Assembly (NCBI RefSeq): GCF_025725725.1 | Contig: NZ_CP107020.1 | Location: forward strand, 2,232,001 to 2,296,000 | Source of the DNA: Brachybacterium huguangmaarense | GTDB taxonomy: Bacteria > Actinomycetota > Actinomycetes > Actinomycetales > Dermabacteraceae | Length of the DNA: 64,000 nucleotides | Direction: 5' to 3' | Shown: piece after piece, positions 28,534 through 36,700 of the stretch | How positions within the stretch are numbered: position 1 is the stretch's first letter | Layout of the letters: every line of letters begins with the position of its first letter | Position numbers and translations under genes: made by a program | The notes under the pieces: generated by a model | Seen by the model: the letters and a program-made list of their open reading frames with translations, nothing else | Databases searched by the model: none | What the model was told of the DNA's origin: nothing

Positions 28534-29454
28534 TCACCTCTCGCGCCACTGGGAGATCAGGGCGCCCTCGAAGTAGCGGCTGGTCAGGGCCTGGGTCGCG
28601 CGGCGGCACACGTCCTGGAGCCGGGAGGTGACGCCGGCGAGGTCCGCCATCGCGTCGCCCGGCTCGAGGTACTCGACCGTCGCGCTCGCGCGTCCCAGCA
28701 GGCGCTGCGCGCCGTCCTCGAAGCCGGTGCGCAGCGGGTTGGGGTCCAGCGCCGCGAGCTCGTCGCGGGCCTCGGTGAGGCAGTGCACGACCGAGCGCGG
28801 GAACAGGCGGTCGCGCAGCAGGAAGTCGGTGGCGGCCGCGACCGTGTCGTCCCGGCCCCGGGTCGTGACGAAGGCCTGCTGGGCGCTGCAGGCCCGCAGC
28901 AGCAGCTGGTGGGACGTGGCCCGCGGGGGCACCGCGGTGGTCGCCGAGAGGATGCGCGCCGTCATGTCGACGCGCTCGATGTTGCGCCCGGCGACGAGGA
29001 AGTGCCACGCCTGGTCGCGGGTCATGGTCTCGTCGAGGGTGCCGATGATCATGGCGCAGAAGTCGTGCACGTCGCGGCACGCGAGCGCGGGCCGCAGGGC
29101 GGCCAGGCGGCCCGACCCCACCCGGTGGTAGGACCGGTTGATGACCTCCCAGGTCGACACCGAGAGCACCTCCCGTGCGCGCCGCGCGGACTCCCGGCAG
29201 TTGGTGAGCGAGGCGACCATCGACAGCGACGAGGCGGGGTCCAGGCCCAGCACCGACCAGACCTCCTCGGGCGAGGGATCGGCCGACAGGCCCGCGCCGA
29301 GCGCACGGCACAGCTCGATCCCGAAGGGATGGGCGCCGCCGCTGGCCCGGTCGGCCCCGAGGTCGAGGTTGACCTCGAGGACCCGGGCCACGCCCGAGGC
29401 CCGCTCGACGTAGCGCCCGATCCAGAACAGCGACTCCGCGATCCTGCTCAGCAT
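28534..29454 (-). CDS. Alpha-E domain-containing protein
   Basis: A 306-residue, largely helical protein with the alpha-E signature: LSRIAESLFWIGRYVERA at the N-terminus, the NCRESARRAREVLS region near 85 and GRNIERVDMTARIL near 155. Its role is unknown. It almost always accompanies the ATP-grasp and transglutaminase genes and is presumed part of the same complex. Its ATG overlaps the end of the ATP-grasp gene by 7 bp, and the transglutaminase begins 4 bp after its stop. Confidence 0.92.
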   Translation of the reverse strand: MLSRIAESLFWIGRYVERASGVARVLEVNLDLGADRASGGAHPFGIELCRALGAGLSADPSPEEVWSVLGLDPASSLSMVASLTNCRESARRAREVLSVSTWEVINRSYHRVGSGRLAALRPALACRDVHDFCAMIIGTLDETMTRDQAWHFLVAGRNIERVDMTARILSATTAVPPRATSHQLLLRACSAQQAFVTTRGRDDTVAAATDFLLRDRLFPRSVVHCLTEARDELAALDPNPLRTGFEDGAQRLLGRASATVEYLEPGDAMADLAGVTSRLQDVCRRATQALTSRYFEGALISQWRER

Positions 29455-31043
29455 GTCCGTGCCTCCTCGCCGACCGTCGCGCAGCTCTGCTGCTGCTGTT
29501 GCTGCTGCTGCTGGGCGCCCGCGCTGTCCACCTCGGAGATCTCGGGGGCGACGACGTCGACCTCGTGGAGGACCACCGTCTCCTCGTCCTCGGGCGTCCG
29601 CTCCCGGCCCGGTGCGCGCAGCACCCAGGTGTCCTTCGAGGCGCCGCCCTGGGAGGAGTTGACGATGTACTGGCCCTCGCCGCGCGCGACCCGCGTGAGG
29701 CCGCCCGGCAGGACCCACATACCCTGGCCGTCGTTGAGCACGAAGGGGCGCAGGTCCACGTGACGCGGCCGCAGCCGCCCGTCGACCACGGTGGGCACCG
29801 TGGAGAGCTGGACGAGGGGCTGGGCGATGTAGCCGCGCGGGTCGGCGAGCACCTTCTGGCGCGCCTGCTCGAGCTCCTCGGCGTCGCACTGGGGGCCGAT
29901 CACGATGCCCTTGCCGCCCGACCCGTCGACGGGCTTGATGACGAGCTCGGCGAAGCGGTCCATCGCCTCCTCGCGCTGGCCGGGGTCCTCGAGGCGCCAC
30001 GTGTCGACGTTGGGGATGATCGGCTCCTCGCCCAGGTAGTAGCGCACGAGGTCCGGCACGTAGGAGTAGACGAGCTTGTCGTCGGCCACCCCGTTGCCGA
30101 TCGCGTTGGCGATCGTGACGGTGCCGTTGGCCTGGGCGGAGACGAGGCCCGCGCAGCCCAGCATCGAGTCGTGGCGGAAGTGCACGGGGTCGAGGTACTC
30201 GTCGTCGACGCGGCGGTAGATCACGTCGACCACCTGGAGGCCGCCCGTGTCCCGGAGGTAGACGCGGCCCTGGCGCGCCACGAGGTCGCGGCCCTCGACG
30301 AGGGGGACGCCCATCGTGCGGGCCAGCAGGGAGTGCTCGAAGTAGGCGGAGTTGAACACCCCGGGGCTCATCACGACGACGTGCGGGTCGGTCACGCCGG
30401 GCGGCGCGCACGCCGCGAGCGCGGCCCGCAGCCGGGCGGGATAGTCGTCGACCGGTGCCATCGGGTAGCGGCGCACCGCCTCGGGCAGGGCCGCGGTGAT
30501 CGCCTGGCGGTTGGTGAGCACGTAGGAGACGCCCGAGGGGATGCGCACGTTGTCCTCGAGCACGCGCATCGTGCCCTCGCCGTCGCGCACGAGGTCGATG
30601 CCCGCGATGTGGATGCGCACGCCGCCGGGCGGCTCGAAGCCCGCGACCGCGCGCACGAAGTGTCGGGAGGTGGTGATGAGCGCGCGCGGCACGACGCCGT
30701 CGTCGAAGACCTGCCCGGCGCCGTACACGTCGGCCAGGAAGCGCTCGAGCACGGCGACCCGCTGGGTCAGCCCCGCCTCGAGGCGGCTCCACGGCTCGGC
30801 CTGGATCAGGCGCGGCACGATGTCGACGGGGAAGGGCTCCTCGCGTCCGGAGAAGTCGAAGGTGACGCCGGTGTCGAGGTAGCGCGTGCCGAGGTAGGCG
30901 TTGCGCGCCGTCAGCTCGTCGCCGCCGAGGCGGTCGAAGACGTCGGTCAGCGCGCCGTACTGCGGGCGCACCCCCTCGGGGCCGATCATCTCGTCGTACG
31001 CGCCGCTCACGGCCGGCGGGTAGTGGGCCAGGAGGTCGTCCAT
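29448..31043 (-). CDS. Circularly permuted ATP-grasp family protein
   Basis: A 531-residue protein of the circularly permuted type 2 ATP-grasp family, expected to activate a carboxylate with ATP and join it to an amine. Typical stretches are EDNVRIPSGVSYVLTNRQ (about 165-182), GNGVADDKLVYSYVPD, and VIKPVDGSGGKGIVIGP (about 372-388). The C-terminus has nine consecutive glutamines followed by SCATVGEEARTC. It leads the operon with alpha-E and transglutaminase and is divergent from ilvD. Substrate and product are unknown. Confidence 0.93.
   Translation of the reverse strand: MDDLLAHYPPAVSGAYDEMIGPEGVRPQYGALTDVFDRLGGDELTARNAYLGTRYLDTGVTFDFSGREEPFPVDIVPRLIQAEPWSRLEAGLTQRVAVLERFLADVYGAGQVFDDGVVPRALITTSRHFVRAVAGFEPPGGVRIHIAGIDLVRDGEGTMRVLEDNVRIPSGVSYVLTNRQAITAALPEAVRRYPMAPVDDYPARLRAALAACAPPGVTDPHVVVMSPGVFNSAYFEHSLLARTMGVPLVEGRDLVARQGRVYLRDTGGLQVVDVIYRRVDDEYLDPVHFRHDSMLGCAGLVSAQANGTVTIANAIGNGVADDKLVYSYVPDLVRYYLGEEPIIPNVDTWRLEDPGQREEAMDRFAELVIKPVDGSGGKGIVIGPQCDAEELEQARQKVLADPRGYIAQPLVQLSTVPTVVDGRLRPRHVDLRPFVLNDGQGMWVLPGGLTRVARGEGQYIVNSSQGGASKDTWVLRAPGRERTPEDEETVVLHEVDVVAPEISEVDSAGAQQQQQQQQQSCATVGEEARTC
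29487..29513. repeat. Trinucleotide tract encoding nine glutamines
   Basis: On the minus strand eight CAG codons and one CAA codon run in phase near the 3' end of the ATP-grasp gene. The CAA interrupts the repeat. In-frame slippage would only change the length of the tail, so the gene is not switched off by it. Confidence 0.9.
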
Positions 31044-31221
31044 GGGCGGAACTGTCCGGGATCGGGCCCCTCGCCGCCAGCCGCGCCCGGGCCCGTGTCC
31101 GAATCGAGACCTGGCGCGCCCGGCGGTGATACGACCCGGCAGCGGAGCGGCGCGTCTGCACCGGCCGGGTGACGACCCCCACTGTCCGGATCGTGGGCGG
31201 TCCGTCTCGGCATCCGGCGCG

Positions 31222-31234
31222 TAGAATCCGTGCA
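31222..31234 (+). promoter_or_regulatory. Leaderless-type promoter of ilvD
   Basis: TAGAAT at 31222-31227 is a good -10. Six nucleotides separate it from the ilvD ATG at 31234, and no ribosome site is seen, so a leaderless transcript is expected. No attenuator-like hairpin is present here, unlike in front of ilvB. Confidence 0.5.
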
Positions 31235-33069
31235 TGCCCCCACTGCGCTCACGAACCTCGACCCATGGCCGCAACATGGCCGGCGCCCGCGCCCTGTGGC
31301 GTGCGACCGGCATGGAGAAGTCCGACTTCGGCAAGCCGATCGTCGCCATCGCGAACTCCTACACGCAGTTCGTGCCCGGCCACGTTCACCTCAAGAACCT
31401 CGGCGACCTCGTCGCCGGGGCGATCAAGGAGGCCGGCGGGGTCTCCAAGGAGTTCAACACGATCGCCGTGGACGACGGCATCGCGATGGGCCACGGCGGC
31501 ATGCTGTACTCGCTGCCCAGCCGTGACGTGATCGCCGACAGCGTCGAGTACATGGTCAACGCGCACTGCGCCGACGCCCTCGTGTGCATCTCCAACTGCG
31601 ACAAGATCACGCCCGGCATGCTCATGGCCGCGATGCGCCTGAACATCCCCACCGTCTTCGTCTCGGGCGGCCCGATGGAGTCCGGCGCGCCCGTCGAGGG
31701 CGTGGTCGACCACCGCCTGGACCTCGTCGACGCGATCTCCCTGTCGGCGGACGACAGCATCACCGACGTCCAGCTCGCCGAGATCGAGGAGAACGCGTGC
31801 CCCACGTGCGGCTCCTGCTCGGGCATGTTCACCGCCAACTCGATGAACTGCCTGACCGAGGCGCTCGGCCTCTCCCTGCCGGGCAACGGCACCACGCTCG
31901 CCACCCATGCCTTCCGCAAGGAGCTGTTCCTGCGGGCCGGCCGCACGGTCGTGGACCTGGCCGCGCGCTACTACGGCGACGACGACGAGTCGGTGCTGCC
32001 GCGCAGCATCGCCACCAAGGCCGCCTTCACCAACGCCATGAGCCTCGACGTCGCGATGGGCGGCTCGACCAATACGGTGCTGCACATCCTCGCGGCCGCG
32101 ATCGAGGGCGGCATCGACTTCGGCCTCGACGACATCGACCGTCTCTCGCGCTCCGTGCCGTGCCTGTCGAAGGTGGCGCCCAACTCGATGAAGTACCACA
32201 TCGAGGACGTGCACCGGGCCGGCGGCATCCCCGCCATCCTGGGCGAGCTCGACCGGGGCGGCCTGCTCGACCACTCGGTCCACGCCGTGCACTCGCCGGA
32301 CCTGCACTCGTGGCTCGCGGACTGGGACGTGCGCGGCGGGAGCGCCACGAAGGAGGCCGAGGCCTTCTTCCACGCGGCCCCCGGCCGCCAGCGCACGACG
32401 CACGCCTTCTCCCAGACCAGTCTCTACGAGGAGCTCGACACCGACGCCGAGGGCGGCGCCATCCGCGCCGTCCCGCACGCCTACACCAAGGACGGCGGGC
32501 TGTGCGTGCTCAAGGGCAACCTCGCCGAGGACGGCGCCGTCATCAAGACGGCCGGCATCACCGAGGACCTGTTCCACTTCGAGGGCCGCGCCGTCGTGTG
32601 CGACTCCCAGGAGGAGGCCGTCCAGAAGATCCTCGACAAGACCGTCAAGGAGGGCCACATCGTGGTCATCCGCTACGAGGGTCCCCAGGGCGGGCCGGGC
32701 ATGCAGGAGATGCTCTACCCGACCTCGTTCCTCAAGGGCCGCGGGCTCGGCAAGGCGTGCGCGCTCATCACCGACGGCCGCTTCTCGGGCGGCACCTCGG
32801 GCGTCTCGATCGGGCACATCTCGCCCGAGGCCGCCGAGGGCGGCCTGATCGGCCTCATCGAGGACGACGACAGGATCGTCCTCGACGTCGACCAGCGCCT
32901 GCTCCAGCTCGACGTGCCCGACGAGGAGATCGAGCGTCGGCGGGCCGCGAAGGGCCCGCTGCCGTGGCGCCCCGAGCACCGTGAGCGTCAGGTGTCACAA
33001 GCGCTCAAGGTGTACGCGCACCTCGTGCGGTCGGCCACCTACGGGGCGACCCGCCGCCCGCTCGACTGA
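31234..33069 (+). CDS. ilvD: Dihydroxy-acid dehydratase
   Basis: A 611-residue iron-sulfur dehydratase catalysing the third common step of valine and isoleucine synthesis. Cluster cysteines are in NCDKITPGM (about 123) and [19 protein letters not shown] (about 190-208). Other signatures are [13 protein letters not shown] and GRFSGGTSG. The N-terminus begins [20 protein letters not shown], the normal family start. It stands alone, 8.5 kb from the ilvBNC cluster and on the same strand. Its product feeds IlvE and, through 2-ketoisovalerate, leucine synthesis. Confidence 0.97.
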   Translation: MPPLRSRTSTHGRNMAGARALWRATGMEKSDFGKPIVAIANSYTQFVPGHVHLKNLGDLVAGAIKEAGGVSKEFNTIAVDDGIAMGHGGMLYSLPSRDVIADSVEYMVNAHCADALVCISNCDKITPGMLMAAMRLNIPTVFVSGGPMESGAPVEGVVDHRLDLVDAISLSADDSITDVQLAEIEENACPTCGSCSGMFTANSMNCLTEALGLSLPGNGTTLATHAFRKELFLRAGRTVVDLAARYYGDDDESVLPRSIATKAAFTNAMSLDVAMGGSTNTVLHILAAAIEGGIDFGLDDIDRLSRSVPCLSKVAPNSMKYHIEDVHRAGGIPAILGELDRGGLLDHSVHAVHSPDLHSWLADWDVRGGSATKEAEAFFHAAPGRQRTTHAFSQTSLYEELDTDAEGGAIRAVPHAYTKDGGLCVLKGNLAEDGAVIKTAGITEDLFHFEGRAVVCDSQEEAVQKILDKTVKEGHIVVIRYEGPQGGPGMQEMLYPTSFLKGRGLGKACALITDGRFSGGTSGVSIGHISPEAAEGGLIGLIEDDDRIVLDVDQRLLQLDVPDEEIERRRAAKGPLPWRPEHRERQVSQALKVYAHLVRSATYGATRRPLD

Positions 33070-33149
33070 CGGTCGCTCTCACCGTCGGCAGCGCTGCCGC
33101 CGTCGCCGCGTCCGCCGTGACCGGCGGGGCGCCCCGATAGGGTGGTGCG

Positions 33150-33209
33150 ATGCGCAGGGCGACTCGACGGCGATCACGATCGGGTCGGTCCGTGCGGGGT
33201 GGCCGATGA
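33150..33209 (+). CDS. Tiny Arg-rich reading frame coupled to glycosyltransferase
   Basis: Nineteen codons reading MRRATRRRSRSGRSVRGGR (nine arginines) begin 6 nt after a TAGGGT -10 at 33138-33143, so the ATG probably is the transcript start. Its TGA stop overlaps the ATG of the glycosyltransferase (ATGA). The glycosyltransferase has no good ribosome site of its own, so translation may depend on ribosomes finishing this frame. It could be a leader peptide sensing arginine supply or only a landing platform. It is too short for family assignment. Confidence 0.45.
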   Translation: MRRATRRRSRSGRSVRGGR

Positions 33210-34462
33210 GAGTCGTGCTCGCGGCGGTGGGAAGCCGAGGAGATGTCGCCCCGTTCGGAGCCCTGGCGGCTCGGCTGCAGGAGACCGGCCATGACGCGCA
33301 CCTGGTGACGCATGCGACGCTCGCGGCGTGCGTGCCCCGCGGTGTGCCTCTCGTCCCCGTGGACAGCGACCCGCAGCGGCTTCTCGCCGGTCCCGCCGCC
33401 GAGGCCCTGCGGCGTGGCGACCTCCGTGCCGTGAACCGAACGCGCGGCGAGTTCGCCGACTTCCTCTCGTCCTTCTTCGAGCCGACCTCCGATGCCCTCG
33501 AGGACGCGGACGTCCTCGTCGCCTCGACCTTCGCGCTCGCCCCGGTCGATGCCGCCCTGTCCCGACGAGTGCCCGTGATCCGTGCCCACATGTGGCCGGA
33601 GAACAGGAGCCTGGGGGGCCCCATGCCTCTGCTCCCGTTCAGCTGGCTGCTCCCCAGCCCCCTCCGACGAGGGATGCGCGGCGCGCTGCGCAGGGTCGAG
33701 AGGTACTTCGGCGGTTTCGACGGAGGGTGGACGAGGGGCCGGCTGCGCCTGCACCCCCACCATCCCGTCGGTCTCTCGACCGCCACGCACGGCACTCTCC
33801 TGGCCGTCAGCCCCGCGGTCCTGCCGGCCTCGCGCATCGAGGGGTGCGCGACCGGATGGTGGTGGCCGGAGTCGGTGACGTCGCCGAGCTCCGGCCTCGG
33901 GCCCGTGTCGACCACCACCTCGCCCTGGGTCTCGATGACCTTCGGGTCGATGCCTCAGGACGATCTCGAGCGCGTGCTGACCGTCGTGTCGTGGGCAGCC
34001 GAGCGCGTCGGCGTCCGCGCCCTCGTCCAGCTGGCGGGAGCGGAGGGGTTCGACGACGGCACCGTCCTCGGCATCGGCGAGGAGCCTCACGCCGCGCTCT
34101 TCGCCCGCGTCGATCTCGCCGTCCACCACGGAGGCTCGGGAACGACCGGTGCGGTGGCGCGGGCGGGGATCCCCTCGGTGGTCGTCCCTCACCTCGCCGA
34201 CCAGTTCTACTGGGGCCATCGCCTCCGCACGGTCGGCGTCGCTCCGCCCATGCTCCCGCGCGGCATGCTGACCGGTGAACGCCTGGCGCGCAGGATCGAG
34301 ACCGGGCTGAGGCCGGAGATGCGCCGACGCGCCGCCGAGCTGGGACGGCGGGTGCGGTCGGAGGACGGAACCGGCGAGGCCGTGCGCGTCCTCGTCGACG
34401 CCGTCGAGCGGCCGGAACGACGCACCGGGGGCCCGCGGTCGACGCGTGGACGAAGCGGGTGA
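33206..34462 (+). CDS. MGT-type glycosyltransferase (GT1/GT28 fold)
   Basis: A 418-residue GT-B glycosyltransferase. The N-terminus MRVVLAAVGSRGDVAPFGALAARL is the nucleotide-sugar family start, and the donor-site motif HHGGSGTTGAVARAGIPSVVVPHLADQFYWG-type block lies near 312-342, here with DQ replacing the acidic pair. Such enzymes glycosylate lipids, sterols or natural products. The start overlaps the stop of a 19-codon frame. The next gene, a membrane glycosyltransferase of the GT39 type, starts within its stop codon (GTGA), which implies a shared pathway, perhaps a glycolipid or surface polymer (inference). Confidence 0.9.
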   Translation: MRVVLAAVGSRGDVAPFGALAARLQETGHDAHLVTHATLAACVPRGVPLVPVDSDPQRLLAGPAAEALRRGDLRAVNRTRGEFADFLSSFFEPTSDALEDADVLVASTFALAPVDAALSRRVPVIRAHMWPENRSLGGPMPLLPFSWLLPSPLRRGMRGALRRVERYFGGFDGGWTRGRLRLHPHHPVGLSTATHGTLLAVSPAVLPASRIEGCATGWWWPESVTSPSSGLGPVSTTTSPWVSMTFGSMPQDDLERVLTVVSWAAERVGVRALVQLAGAEGFDDGTVLGIGEEPHAALFARVDLAVHHGGSGTTGAVARAGIPSVVVPHLADQFYWGHRLRTVGVAPPMLPRGMLTGERLARRIETGLRPEMRRRAAELGRRVRSEDGTGEAVRVLVDAVERPERRTGGPRSTRGRSG

Positions 34463-35952
34463 CCACGCCCGCGCCGTCCGGCCCGGAGCGTACGGCCGGC
34501 GGCGGGAGAGTTCTCGGAGCGATCCGGCGCCGTGCCGGGCGGCTCCCCGCTGGTACGGTGGCCGCTCTCACCGTCCTTGCCGTCCTGCTCGTGCTGGGGG
34601 ATCGGTACGGCCCGCACGGCGACGAGCTCTACTTCCGCATGCTTCCCCTCGCATGGTGGTACGAGGACCAGCCCCCGCTGACGGTGTGGCTCACCCATCT
34701 CATGACGACGATCGACGACGCCCTGTGGGTCCAGCGTGCACCCGCCGCCTGTACCGCCGCCGCCGGGGCCCTGCTCGCGGCCCGGTTCCCGTCCGTGCTG
34801 GGGTACGGCCGACGGGTCCAGACCGTCGCGGCGTGGGCTCATGCCACGACGGTCTATCCGCTGATCATGGGACACGTCTTCCTCACCGGCACCCTCGACC
34901 TGCTGGCATGGCAGGCGGTCGTGCTGATGGTGGTCCTCGCTGATCGCGGGGATCGGCGCGGACTGGTCTGGGCCGGGGTCATCGCTGGTGCGGCATGCTG
35001 GAACAAGCTCCTGATCCTCCCGCTCGTCGGCGCGCTGGCCCTCTCGCTCCTGGTCGTTCGACGGGACCTGCTGTTCTCGCGCCAGGCCGCGCTCGGCGCC
35101 GCTCTCGCCGTCGTGATCGGGGCTCCCCAGGTGATGGCGCAGGCGCTCCACGGGTGGCCCATGCGGCAGGTCTCCGGGGACCTCATCGCCCTGCACGGGA
35201 CGCTGAACCGTGCCCTGGTCCTCCCGCTGCTGGTGGCCTTCGTCGGGCCGCCGCTCGTGGGGGTCTGGGGACGCGGCCTGGCCTGGTCGGCGCACGACGG
35301 ATCCCGCGTGGGCATGCTCCTGCCCGCGGGCGTGGTCCTCGTGCTGTGGAACCTCGTCGCTCCGGCCCAGCCCTACTACGCCGTCGGCCTGTTCCTGACC
35401 GCCCTGTCCCTGGGGTGGGGGCCGATCAGCCGCACGACCTCGCTCGCGTGGAGGCGGGCTCCCGCCGTCCTCGCCGCGAACGCGGCGATCGCGGCGGTCC
35501 TGGCGCTGCCGGTGCTCCCGGTGCCCTCGCCCGTGTACGCGGCCGTCTCCGCGATCAACCCGGTGGCCCGCGACCAGGTCGACTGGCCGGCGTACGTCGC
35601 CCAGGTCGACCGAGCGCGCGCGAGCCCCGAGTCCGCCGTGGTCACCGACAGCTATGCGCTGGCCGGAGCCGTCGACTTCTACCGTCCGCCGTCGGGGGCC
35701 GGCGGCATCGACGTCGCCTCGGGGCACAACGCCCTGTGGCAGATGGGACCTCCGGCCGCCGGCGAGGTGCTGCTGGTCGGTGACCGAGCGGTCGCGCAGC
35801 GCGACCACTTCGCGTCCTGCACCGACGCGGGCGCTCTCACGCGGGGAGCGAGCGATCCCTTCGGGGTCGCGGGCTCACCGATGGTCAGCTGCTCCGGTCC
35901 GCGGGGCGGCTGGGCGGCGGTGTGGCCGAGCTTGCGTCATCTCGGCGGCTGA
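34459..35952 (+). CDS. GT39-like polytopic membrane glycosyltransferase
   Basis: A 497-residue protein with about ten membrane segments. The first loop has the acidic motif GPHGDELYFRMLPLAWWYEDQ after one hydrophobic segment, matching the catalytic loop of GT-C enzymes using lipid-linked sugars (ArnT/PMT family). The C-terminal 130 residues form an extracellular soluble domain. A GTG start overlaps the preceding stop by 4 bp. It probably transfers a sugar from a polyprenyl carrier at the outer face of the membrane. Its last 78 bp overlap the convergent DUF998 gene. Confidence 0.87.
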   Translation: MTTPAPSGPERTAGGGRVLGAIRRRAGRLPAGTVAALTVLAVLLVLGDRYGPHGDELYFRMLPLAWWYEDQPPLTVWLTHLMTTIDDALWVQRAPAACTAAAGALLAARFPSVLGYGRRVQTVAAWAHATTVYPLIMGHVFLTGTLDLLAWQAVVLMVVLADRGDRRGLVWAGVIAGAACWNKLLILPLVGALALSLLVVRRDLLFSRQAALGAALAVVIGAPQVMAQALHGWPMRQVSGDLIALHGTLNRALVLPLLVAFVGPPLVGVWGRGLAWSAHDGSRVGMLLPAGVVLVLWNLVAPAQPYYAVGLFLTALSLGWGPISRTTSLAWRRAPAVLAANAAIAAVLALPVLPVPSPVYAAVSAINPVARDQVDWPAYVAQVDRARASPESAVVTDSYALAGAVDFYRPPSGAGGIDVASGHNALWQMGPPAAGEVLLVGDRAVAQRDHFASCTDAGALTRGASDPFGVAGSPMVSCSGPRGGWAAVWPSLRHLGG

Positions 35953-36615
35953 GCCGTCGCAGCGTCGAGGTGCAGGCGCCGCGCGGAGCAGCGTGCACGC
36001 CTCGAGCAGAAGCGCGAGGAACAGCGCGACCAGCGAGACCATCTCCGCCGCGCCATGGAAGCGGGCCTGGGGGAGCAGATGCGCGGAGGTGCACACGAGC
36101 GCCACCGTCCCGAGCGCCCCGCGGACGGCGGGCGCCGCCACGGCGCCGGGGGAACGCGACCCGGTCCGGGGCAGATCGGCCCGCCGGACCTCGCACACCG
36201 CGCTGACCACGAGGAGCGCCGAGGCGACCGGCAGGGCGAGGACCGCGCCGGCCATGTGCAGCCCGTGCGCCGTGTCGGAGGGGGAGAGGCCCAGCAGGAC
36301 CAGGCCGAGCCCCGCACTCAGAACGGCACCCCGCGGGGCGGGGTGCCGTGCGGCTCGCAGTGCCGTGGCCGCGCCCACGAGCGACAGGCCCGACCCGAGC
36401 AGTCCCGCGTTGAAGGCCGCGGCACGAGGCGAGCAGATCCATCTGCCGTCGGCCGTGAAGCAGCCGCGGGCTCCGAGATCGCTGATCATGGTGAGCGGCC
36501 ACGCGTACTGGACACCCGGGGCCGCCAGCGCCCAGAGCGAGGCCCCCGCGAAGATCACGAGGGCGACCAGGAGGAGCGCCGCCCCGGTGCGGCGCGTGAG
36601 CTCCTGCGTGTTCAC
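35875..36615 (-). CDS. DUF998 family integral membrane protein
   Basis: A 246-residue protein with about six hydrophobic segments. Near residue 38 it has WPLTMISDLGARGCFT, a DUF998 signature, followed by a loop with two cysteines (CFTADGRWIC) and SPSDTAHGLHMAGA in a later segment. Function is unknown. A GTG at 36615 with GGGAG 8 nt upstream is chosen; an ATG at 36657 would add 14 residues. The 78-bp tail overlap with the GT39 gene is unusually long, so the true C-terminus may be less constrained. Confidence 0.75.
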   Translation of the reverse strand: MNTQELTRRTGAALLLVALVIFAGASLWALAAPGVQYAWPLTMISDLGARGCFTADGRWICSPRAAAFNAGLLGSGLSLVGAATALRAARHPAPRGAVLSAGLGLVLLGLSPSDTAHGLHMAGAVLALPVASALLVVSAVCEVRRADLPRTGSRSPGAVAAPAVRGALGTVALVCTSAHLLPQARFHGAAEMVSLVALFLALLLEACTLLRAAPAPRRCDGSAAEMTQARPHRRPAAPRTGAADHR

Positions 36616-36700
36616 CGTCCGTGCTCCCTCTGCTCCGTGTGCGCCCCACGGTCTCATGGCGCGGACGGCCGCCGGATGTCCGCCGCCGTCGGCGCCGTGC

